A stretch of 5,474 nucleotides of DNA from Lautropia sp. Its GTDB lineage: Bacteria > Pseudomonadota > Gammaproteobacteria > Burkholderiales > Burkholderiaceae_E. The notes beneath the pieces were generated by a model, which saw nothing but the letters and a program-made list of their open reading frames with translations, was not told where the DNA came from and ran no database searches. A program made the translations under genes and the position numbers. The first letter of the stretch is position 1. Each line of letters begins with the position of its first letter. Where the stretch lies: the NCBI GenBank assembly GCA_013813615.1, contig JACCRJ010000289.1, positions 1 through 5,474 on the forward strand, read 5' to 3'. Positions 1-5,137 of the stretch are shown here, piece after piece.

Positions 1-720
1 GGCCTGCAGCGGGGCGTGCACCGCGTTGTGAGCCAGGTAGAGCAGGAAGGGCTTGGACGGCGACGATGCGCGCAGTTCCTTGATGAAGCGGATCGACTGG
101 TCGGTCCAGTCGTCGGTGCTGTAGTAGTCGCGCGGATACGCGTCGATCGGCACGAGCTGCTTGCCCATCATCAGCTGCGCGGGGAAGAAGAAATGCGCCT
201 CGCCCTCCATGAAGCCGTAGAACGTGTCGAAGCCGCGGCTCGAGGGCCACGACGTCTTCGGCGCCGAGGGCACGCAGTCGCGGGTGGGCGTGTTGTGCCA
301 CTTGCCCACCATGATCGTCTCGTAGCCGGCCGCGCGCAGCGTCTCCGCCAGCGTCGGGGCGTCGCCCGGAATCTCGCCGGAGTAGCCCGGGTAGCCGGGG
401 TTGTTGTTGGCCAGCCAGCCGGTGCCGACCGCGTGCGCATTCATGCCGGTGAGCAGTGCGGCGCGCGCCGGTGAGCACAGCGGGTGCGAGGTGTAGTGGT
501 TGAAGCGCAGGCCTCGGGCCGCCAGCGCATCGATGTGCGGCGTGTCGATCTCGCCGCCGAAACAGCCCGGGTCGGAGTAACCCATGTCGTCCATGTAGAC
601 GATCACGATGTTCGGGCTGCCGGGTCGCGCCGTGGTGCGTGGCGCATAGGCCGGCGAGGATTCCTCGCGGGTCTGGCCGATCCGGCCAGGAAAGCTGTCC
701 GCGGCGGGTGCCTGGTTCAT
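1..720 (-). CDS. Sulfatase (arylsulfatase family, Cys-type), N-terminal 240 residues; C-terminus lies beyond the left edge
   Basis: The product should hydrolyse a sulfate ester to an alcohol plus sulfate. Reading from the ATG at 718-720, the frame stays open to base 1. Visible family landmarks are the metal-binding Asp pair D44-D45 in MDDMGYSD, the sulfatase signature LCSPARAALLTG (81-92) with Cys82, which would be oxidised to formylglycine, and Arg86. GKWH (119-122) supplies the usual active-site Lys and His, and H235 sits in AHNAVHAP near the edge. The N-terminus is polar and Pro/Ala-rich with no signal peptide, so the enzyme is probably cytoplasmic, like Pseudomonas AtsA. AtsA-type enzymes are roughly 530 residues, so about half is seen. 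The start is supported by GAGGA seven bases upstream, inside the end of the previous gene. The substrate cannot be read from this half. An alkaline-phosphatase-fold relative is less likely because of the full CxPxR signature. Confidence 0.95.
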   Translation of the reverse strand, partial: MNQAPAADSFPGRIGQTREESSPAYAPRTTARPGSPNIVIVYMDDMGYSDPGCFGGEIDTPHIDALAARGLRFNHYTSHPLCSPARAALLTGMNAHAVGTGWLANNNPGYPGYSGEIPGDAPTLAETLRAAGYETIMVGKWHNTPTRDCVPSAPKTSWPSSRGFDTFYGFMEGEAHFFFPAQLMMGKQLVPIDAYPRDYYSTDDWTDQSIRFIKELRASSPSKPFLLYLAHNAVHAPLQA

Positions 721-727
721 GGGGTGG

Positions 728-733
728 TCCTCA
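728..733 (-). promoter_or_regulatory. Shine-Dalgarno of the sulfatase gene, overlapping the upstream stop codon
   Basis: TGAGGA on the minus strand contains both the TGA stop of the PLP-enzyme gene (731-733) and a GAGGA ribosome-binding core. The core ends seven bases before the sulfatase ATG at 718-720. This fixes the sulfatase start and suggests that terminating ribosomes reinitiate (inference). Confidence 0.75.
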
Positions 734-1963
734 GTAACTGACGTCGCGGATACCGGCCGCGCCGGCCGCATGCCCGCTCTCCTCCAGCGCCGACTTCAGG
801 TCCGCGAGGTAGGCATCGACTACCGGCTCGTGAGTCAGGTTCAGCATCAGGTGGATGCCCGGCGGCTCCGCCAGGCGTCCGACGAACCAGCCCTTGCTCG
901 CCATCCGGTCGGCCACCGCTCCCATGTCCCGCTCTTTCGAGCCGTAACTGAGGATGCTCAGGTGCGGCTCTCCCCACACCGTCAGTCCGAGGTCGCGAAC
1001 ACCCTGTTCGAGCGCCTTGCGGACCGCCAGGATGCGCGAGGTCACCTTCAGGTAGCCGTCCTCGCCGAGGTAATTCATGACCGCCCAGGCGGCGGCGATC
1101 GCACCGCCGGCGCGGGTGCCGACCAGCGTCTGAGTGCTGTACTTGCCGCGCGGCCACTCGTCGAATTCGTAGCCCTGGAAGGCGAAACTCTCGGCGTCGC
1201 GATAGACCACGGTCGAGGCGCCCTTGGCCGCATAGCCGTACTTGTGCAGGTCGGCGCTGATGGAGCGAACGCCGGGGATGGCAAAGTCGAACTCGGCCAC
1301 CGGTTCGCCGAGCAGGCGTGCGAACGGCGCGATGAAGCCGCCGACACAGGCGTCCACGTGCATCCACGAGCCGGTGCGCTCGGCCAGCGCGGCCAGGTCC
1401 GCGATCGGATCCATGACCCCGTGCGGATAGGCCGGCGCCGAACCCACCAGCATGATCGTCTGCGGTCCGATCGCCGCTTCGAGTGCCGCTACGTCGGCCA
1501 GGAAGTCGGCACCGACCGCCACCCGGCGCACCCGCATGCCGTAGAAATAGGCCGCCTTGTTGAAGGCCGGGTGGGCGGTGATCGGCGCCAGTATCTCGGG
1601 CGCAGCGACCGCCGGCCGGTTGACGCGCGCCCAGTCCCGCGCCGACTTGACCGCCAGGAAGATGCTCTCGGTGCCACCGGTGGTCATCGAGCCGCAGGCG
1701 TCGGGCCCGCCATGCAGCAGGCCGAGCGTCATGGCGATCACGTCCTGCTCGAAGCGCGCAAGGCTCGGGAAGGCCTTGGGCCCGAGGCCGTTCTCCGAGA
1801 AGAATTTGAGGTAAGCCTGCTTGGCGACGTCGAGCACATCTTCGCCGCCGTAGTGGATGTACACGCCGATCCGGCCACCGCGCCAGTCCACGTCCTGCGC
1901 CTTGGCCTCGTCCATGCGGGCATCGAGTTCAGCGCGCGCGACGCCCTTTCCAGGTAATTCCAT
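731..1963 (-). CDS. PLP-dependent lyase/decarboxylase, sphingosine-1-phosphate lyase-like (group II decarboxylase family)
   Basis: This 410-residue soluble fold-type I PLP enzyme resembles sphingosine-1-phosphate lyases and the related group II decarboxylases. Landmarks are MTTGGTESIFLAV (93-105, phosphate-binding Gly-rich loop and PLP contacts), H131 (ring-stacking His), HVDACVGGF (202-210) with D204 for the pyridine nitrogen, and SADLHKYGYAAKG (236-248) with K241 as the Schiff-base Lys. The downstream GTRAGG (282-287) is also typical. Eukaryotic S1P lyases have an N-terminal membrane anchor; none is present here, as in bacterial homologues, and 410 residues is at the short end. The family cleaves the C2-C3 bond of a phosphorylated long-chain amino alcohol, or decarboxylates amino acids. 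The true substrate is unknown. Position between the transporter and the sulfatase suggests an amine-bearing organosulfur compound (inference). The start ATG lies one base after the permease stop, with AAGGA eight bases upstream. Confidence 0.87.
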   Translation of the reverse strand: MELPGKGVARAELDARMDEAKAQDVDWRGGRIGVYIHYGGEDVLDVAKQAYLKFFSENGLGPKAFPSLARFEQDVIAMTLGLLHGGPDACGSMTTGGTESIFLAVKSARDWARVNRPAVAAPEILAPITAHPAFNKAAYFYGMRVRRVAVGADFLADVAALEAAIGPQTIMLVGSAPAYPHGVMDPIADLAALAERTGSWMHVDACVGGFIAPFARLLGEPVAEFDFAIPGVRSISADLHKYGYAAKGASTVVYRDAESFAFQGYEFDEWPRGKYSTQTLVGTRAGGAIAAAWAVMNYLGEDGYLKVTSRILAVRKALEQGVRDLGLTVWGEPHLSILSYGSKERDMGAVADRMASKGWFVGRLAEPPGIHLMLNLTHEPVVDAYLADLKSALEESGHAAGAAGIRDVSY

Positions 1964-1964
1964 G

Positions 1965-2831
1965 TCAACCGTCCTTGCCGCTCCAGTGAACCAGCCTGTT
2001 CTCGATCAGCCGGGCGATGCGATCCAGGCCATAGCCGATGGCGGCCATGATCAGCACGCCCACCAGCACCACGTCGGTGAGCAGGAAATCGGCGGCGCTC
2101 AAGGCCATCCAGGCGACGCCGTCGCTGGTGGCGATCAGTTCCGCGCCGACCAGCATCGTGACGCCGATGCCGATGCTGACCCGGATGCCGGTGAAGATGC
2201 CGGGCAGGCTGGCCGGCAGCAGCACCCGCCGGAACACCGTCCAGCGCGAGGCGCCCAGCGAGTAGGCCGCCTGGATCTTGCGCAGGCTCACGCCGCGCAC
2301 CGCCTGCATGGCGCTGATCGACATCAGCGGAAACAGCGCCGAGATGATGACCAGAACCTTGGAGAGTTCCCCGATTCCGAACCAGATGATGAACAGCGGC
2401 AGCAAGGCGAGCTTGGGGATCGGCCGGGTGACCTCGATCGGCGGATCCAGGAGCGCGCGGGCGGTCAGGCTCATGCCCATCAGCAGGCCCACGCCGACGC
2501 CGACCACGACGCAGAACGCGAAGGCGATACCGAATCGCATCATGCTGATGGCGACATGGTGCAGCAGCGAAGAGCCCTGGTAGCCGGAGGTGGACAGGAT
2601 CACGAACCGCTCCACCACGGCCCCGGGCGACGGCAGGAACACGGGGCTGACCAGCGCGGATCCGGTGCCGAAGCCGGTCAGGGCAAACCAGATGAACAGC
2701 ATGCCGCCGAACGAAAAGAAGGTGAGCAGGCGCCGACGCCGGTCCTCGATCGACTTGGCGGTTCGCTCGCCGCTGGCCGTCGCGCCCGCCGCGCTGGCGG
2801 TCACCGCGCTCGCGTCGTTCGCGTCAGCCAC
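1965..2831 (-). CDS. ABC transporter inner-membrane permease, TauC/SsuC/AtsC type
   Basis: This 288-residue integral membrane subunit would form the transport channel. A polar Ala/Arg-rich cytoplasmic N-terminus (1-34) is followed by hydrophobic segments near residues 36-52, 100-120, 140-156, 157-175, 218-235 and 252-270. The EAA coupling loop, which docks on the ATPase, spans about 188-221: AAYSLGASRWTVFRRV followed by LLPASLPGIFTGIRVSIG. It matches the nitrate/sulfonate/taurine permease pattern, with invariant Gly193 and LPxxLPxxxxGxR. FLPSPGAVV (65-73) is also a family hallmark. The start is GTG at 2829-2831, overlapping the ATPase stop by eight bases. AAGGGG lies six bases upstream. The downstream PLP-enzyme ATG follows its TGA after one base. 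The specific substrate (taurine, alkanesulfonate or sulfate ester) cannot be decided from the permease. Confidence 0.95.
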   Translation of the reverse strand: MADANDASAVTASAAGATASGERTAKSIEDRRRRLLTFFSFGGMLFIWFALTGFGTGSALVSPVFLPSPGAVVERFVILSTSGYQGSSLLHHVAISMMRFGIAFAFCVVVGVGVGLLMGMSLTARALLDPPIEVTRPIPKLALLPLFIIWFGIGELSKVLVIISALFPLMSISAMQAVRGVSLRKIQAAYSLGASRWTVFRRVLLPASLPGIFTGIRVSIGIGVTMLVGAELIATSDGVAWMALSAADFLLTDVVLVGVLIMAAIGYGLDRIARLIENRLVHWSGKDG

Positions 2832-3609
2832 GCCGGACCCCTTCCTGGCGCTGTGCGGCCAGGGACTCGTCGCGCAGCAGGCTCACGATCGTGCGCTTGG
2901 CTTCACTGAAAGCGGCGCTGGTGGTCACCAGCGGATCCAGATCCTCGTGGAAACTCGACCGGAAGCTCGCCTTGATCCGGCCCGGCCGGGCGGTCATGAC
3001 CAGGATGTGGGTCGCCAGGAACAGCGCCTCGTCGATACTGTGCGTGATCCAGAGCACGGTCTTGCCGCTGCGCCGCCAGATGCGCTTGAGTTCCTCCTGC
3101 AGCAACTCGCGGGTCTGCTGGTCGAGCGCCGCAAACGGCTCGTCCATCAGCAGTACCTCCGGGTTGTTGGCCAGCGCCCGCGCGATCCCGACCCGCTGCT
3201 GCATGCCGCCGGATAACTCGTAGGGATACCGATCCTCGAATCCGGTCAGGCCCACCATCTCGACATGCTCCATTGCCGTCTGCCGGGCTGTGCGGGACGA
3301 CACGCCGCGCGCGAGCGGGCCGAAGGCGACGTTGTCCACCACCGACATCCAGTTGAACAAGGCGCCCTGCTGGAACACCACCCCGCGCTCCGCGCCCGGA
3401 CCGCTCACCGGCTGGCCGTCCAGCAGAACGGTGCCGGTGGAGGGCGTCTCGAATCCCGCCAGGATGTTGAGCAGCGTGCTCTTGCCGCAGCCTGAGGGGC
3501 CGACCACGCACAGGAAATCCTGCGGCATGATCGCCAGGTCGATGGCATCGAGCGCACGCACGGCCGAGGTACCCACGCCGAACTGCTTCGAGACCTGCCG
3601 GATCTGCAC
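2824..3609 (-). CDS. ABC transporter ATP-binding protein, TauB/SsuB/AtsB type (start uncertain)
   Basis: This is the nucleotide-binding subunit of the importer. With a conservative GTG start at 3607-3609 it has 261 residues, close to the roughly 255 of TauB. All motifs are present: Walker A GPSGCGKST (37-45), Q-loop FQQG with Q80, signature LSGGMQQR (132-139), Walker B VLLMDEPFAALD (152-163) and the H-loop His in WITHS (H190). The start is a real problem. Between the binding-protein stop (3753) and this GTG the frame is open but has no ATG, GTG or TTG. The GTG itself lacks a good ribosome-binding site. A strong AGAGGA (3682-3687) instead sits six bases before an ATC codon at 3673-3675, which would give 283 residues. 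Starts farther upstream would lie inside the binding-protein gene. The stop overlaps the permease GTG by eight bases. Confidence 0.95.
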   Translation of the reverse strand: MQIRQVSKQFGVGTSAVRALDAIDLAIMPQDFLCVVGPSGCGKSTLLNILAGFETPSTGTVLLDGQPVSGPGAERGVVFQQGALFNWMSVVDNVAFGPLARGVSSRTARQTAMEHVEMVGLTGFEDRYPYELSGGMQQRVGIARALANNPEVLLMDEPFAALDQQTRELLQEELKRIWRRSGKTVLWITHSIDEALFLATHILVMTARPGRIKASFRSSFHEDLDPLVTTSAAFSEAKRTIVSLLRDESLAAQRQEGVRRG

Positions 3610-3654
3610 CTTCGCATCGGCGCGCGCAGCGCTCAGGTCGACCGTCTGGAGCGG

Positions 3655-3672
3655 CGTCGTATCCGTCGTATC
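3655..3672. repeat. Perfect 9-bp tandem duplication
   Basis: CGTCGTATC occurs twice head to tail (3655-3663 and 3664-3672). Read on the minus strand in the ATPase frame it encodes Asp-Thr-Thr twice, just after the ATC that follows the AGAGGA site. Being a multiple of three, it keeps the frame. It fits replication slippage in the region where the ATPase start must lie. Confidence 0.8.
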
Positions 3673-3681
3673 GATAGCGGG

Positions 3682-3687
3682 TCCTCT
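3682..3687 (-). promoter_or_regulatory. Shine-Dalgarno-like AGAGGA without a standard start codon downstream
   Basis: AGAGGA on the minus strand is the best ribosome-binding sequence between the binding-protein stop and the ATPase domain. At the ideal six-base spacing the in-frame codon is ATC (3673-3675), not ATG, GTG or TTG. The site either serves a non-canonical start or marks a lost ATG. Confidence 0.5.
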
Positions 3688-3706
3688 GCTCAGACGACGC
3701 TCGGGG

Positions 3707-3725
3707 TCCCGGCCGAGGACCGGGA
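3707..3725. other. Intercistronic GC-rich hairpin between the binding-protein and ATPase genes
   Basis: TCCCGG (3707-3712) and CCGGGA (3720-3725) are a perfect six-base inverted repeat around a seven-base loop, about 28 bases after the binding-protein stop. No T-run follows on the minus strand, so it is not a classical intrinsic terminator. Such hairpins behind binding-protein genes often protect the upstream mRNA 3' end, giving more binding protein than ATPase; that role here is inference. Confidence 0.5.
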
Positions 3726-3752
3726 AGGGTCGAGCTGCAAGCCCAATCGGGG

Positions 3753-4799
3753 TCAGACCATCTTGGCCAGGAACGTGGAATCGACGTAGCGCTCGAAACT
3801 CTCCGGGACCTTGCGCATCTGGTCGGCGCTCTTGAGGAATTCGGCCTGGTCGCGCAGGGTCTTGAGCACCCCGGTGTCCTTCGCGCCCGGCTTGCCCATC
3901 CACTTGTCGGTGGCCATTTCCTTCGGCGTGAGCGAGTGGAAGGAATCCACGTAGGCCTTGGTCTTCTCCGGTGCCAGGTTCAGGTAGGGCGAGAGCGTCT
4001 GGATCACCTCCTGCGGCTTTTCGCGGTACAGGGTGCACAGCCGGTCGTACTCCTTCAGGTACGCCAGGACCAGGTCAGGACTCTTCTTCTTGAATTCGTT
4101 GCGCACCACGATACCGTCGAACACCAGGGTGCCCTGGTCCGCCAGGTCGCCGGAGGTCAGGATGATCTTGCCGTTCTTCTCCACCACGTCGCCCAGGATC
4201 GGGTACCAGATGAAGGTGGCGTCGATGTCCTTGCGGTCCCAGGTCGCGACGATCGAATCCGGCTTCAGGTTGAGCAGCCGGACATCGCTGGCGGCCAGCC
4301 CCGCCCGCTTGAGCGCCGACAGGAAGGCGAAATGCACCGACGTGTTGAACGGCAGGCCGACCGTCTTGCCCTTCAGTCCCTTGACGTCGTCGATGCCCGC
4401 GTCCTTGCGCACCGCCAGGCACTCGCTGTCGGTGATGATCTTCTCGATGTAGACCATCGAGATGTCCAGTTCCTGGCCGAAACCGACCACCATCGGGCTC
4501 GAGCCGACGTTGCAGATGTCGATGCTGCCGCCGGCCATTGCCGAGATGACCTGGGAGCCGGCGCTGACGGTCACGAAATCGACCGCCGCCTTGTCTCCCA
4601 GCGCCTTCTGGAAGGCGCCGGTCGCCTTGGCGTAGGTCTGCGGATTGGCCGACCCGAAGTGTCCCAGCACCGCCTTGTCCGCCGCCAGGGCGTTGCGGGT
4701 GCCGAACAGCGCAGTGCCGGCGACCGTCGCCACGCCGGCCTGGAGCAGGCGGCGGTTGAAATCGCGACGGGCGGCGTGGATCAGCTTGCGGCTGCTCAT
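3753..4799 (-). CDS. Periplasmic substrate-binding protein, TauA/SsuA/AtsR type, with probable Tat signal
   Basis: This protein should capture a sulfonate or sulfate-ester ligand in the periplasm and hand it to the ABC permease. It has 348 residues from the ATG at 4797-4799. An N-terminal RRDF (11-14) plus a hydrophobic stretch (18-33) and an ALA|AD cleavage site (37-41) form a probable twin-arginine signal. The mature part follows the taurine-binding-protein pattern: DICNVGSSPMVVGF (94-107), DSECLAVRK (124-132), LKGKTVGLPFNTSVHF (142-157), ALKRAGL (162-168), and DRKDIDATFIWYP (188-200). D228 in LVFDGIVV lines up, from memory, with a conserved Asp of E. coli TauA. Another ATG seven codons upstream (4818-4820) lacks a ribosome-binding site, whereas GGAG stands six bases before the chosen one. 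It is the first intact gene of the operon. The ligand is not determined; context favours an organosulfur compound. Confidence 0.93.
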   Translation of the reverse strand: MSSRKLIHAARRDFNRRLLQAGVATVAGTALFGTRNALAADKAVLGHFGSANPQTYAKATGAFQKALGDKAAVDFVTVSAGSQVISAMAGGSIDICNVGSSPMVVGFGQELDISMVYIEKIITDSECLAVRKDAGIDDVKGLKGKTVGLPFNTSVHFAFLSALKRAGLAASDVRLLNLKPDSIVATWDRKDIDATFIWYPILGDVVEKNGKIILTSGDLADQGTLVFDGIVVRNEFKKKSPDLVLAYLKEYDRLCTLYREKPQEVIQTLSPYLNLAPEKTKAYVDSFHSLTPKEMATDKWMGKPGAKDTGVLKTLRDQAEFLKSADQMRKVPESFERYVDSTFLAKMV

Positions 4800-4803
4800 G
4801 GTG

Positions 4804-4809
4804 CTCTCC
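4804..4809 (-). promoter_or_regulatory. Shine-Dalgarno that decides the binding-protein start
   Basis: GGAGAG on the minus strand has its GGAG core six bases upstream of the ATG at 4797-4799. The alternative in-frame ATG at 4818-4820 is preceded only by a purine-poor stretch. This supports a 348-residue rather than a 355-residue product and puts the twin-arginine pair at residues 11-12. Confidence 0.7.
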
Positions 4810-4816
4810 GGTATGG

Positions 4817-5031
4817 TCATGATCTTGCGGCTACTGTACCTTGCTCCCGGGCGGACAACGAGAAACTTCCGTGCAGATCCTGGAATGGAGCGGGGGTCAC
4901 CTCGCCGCCCGGCAGGCGCGCCTCCAGCAGGCTGGCGATGCCGAAGAGGAAATCTTCGTCATGCCAGCGGCCCGCACTTCCGGCGGTAGACCCGCCTGCT
5001 TCAGGTCACCATAGTCGATGTCGGCCGCGTG
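4817..5031 (-). pseudogene. Remnant of a protein C-terminus, possibly amidase-like, frameshifted
   Basis: Two minus-strand frames give protein-like text in succession: HAADIDYGDLKQAGLPPEVR (from 5031) and then, in another frame, GRWHDEDFLFGIASLLEARL, ending at a TGA at 4817-4819. Joined, they resemble the amidase-signature C-terminus, where AGLPVGLQ is followed by a short stretch, a D/E-rich turn and a helix of the form LFxIAxxLE. The change of frame falls near 4965-4985, and the first frame stops soon after. There is no start codon and only about 70 residues, so it cannot be a working enzyme. The TGA overlaps the upstream candidate ATG of the binding protein as ATGA, hinting that a larger gene once led this operon (inference). 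The family assignment is tentative, since short fragments can mislead. Confidence 0.35.
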
Positions 5032-5050
5032 GACTCCACGCCAGCCCCCG

Positions 5051-5137
5051 GGCCTGCTCGAAAAGTCGCCCTACGACGAATTCACCATTACCGAAGTGGC
5101 CGAGCGCCTGGAAATCACCCGGGCGAGCGCGCAGGCG
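5051..5137 (+). pseudogene. IclR-type helix-turn-helix fragment
   Basis: On the plus strand 29 residues starting GLLEKSPYDEFTITEVAERL and continuing EITRASAQA match the N-terminal winged-helix of IclR-family regulators, where LLExL, an FTLTEIAERLG helix and an ISRATAHA recognition helix follow one another. Nothing family-like precedes GLLE. After about 5137 the resemblance ends, and the same bases read on the other strand belong to a different fragment. The ligand-binding domain (about 180 residues) is missing, so this is a scrap of a regulator gene rather than a functional one. It may once have controlled neighbouring catabolic genes (inference). The frame itself stays open to about 5278, but that tail is antisense to the patatin-like remnant. 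Confidence 0.5.

Noticed and set aside
16..474. Plus-strand open frame of 152 codons at the left edge
   Set aside because: Antisense to the sulfatase, which carries the signature and metal-site residues.
717..1367. Minus-strand open frame of 216 codons
   Set aside because: It is a different frame of the same strand inside the PLP-enzyme gene; the motifs are in the other frame.
719..1957. Long plus-strand open frame of 412 codons
   Set aside because: It is antisense to the PLP-enzyme gene, which has clear family motifs. Its translation is Arg/His/Asp-rich with no domain, as expected of a GC-rich shadow.
1857..2909. Plus-strand open frame of 350 codons rich in Gln, His, Asp and Gly
   Set aside because: Antisense shadow of the permease gene and its flanks. 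The composition reflects reversed hydrophobic codons, and no recognisable fold is seen.
2590..3216. Plus-strand open frame of 208 codons
   Set aside because: Antisense to the permease N-terminus and the ATPase, both of which have full motifs.
3610..4038. N-terminal extension of the ATPase to a GTG at 4036-4038
   Set aside because: It would overlap the binding-protein gene by nearly 290 bases in another frame, and the added residues are low-complexity shadow text.
4818..4820. Upstream ATG as start of the binding protein
   Set aside because: No ribosome-binding site precedes it, and the ATG at 4797-4799 has GGAG at good spacing. It remains a minor alternative.
4833..4858. Possible sigma-70 promoter on the minus strand (TTGTCC at 4853-4858 and TACAGT at 4833-4838)
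   Set aside because: The spacer is only 14 bases and the -35 is imperfect, so I do not call it. The operon promoter remains unlocated.
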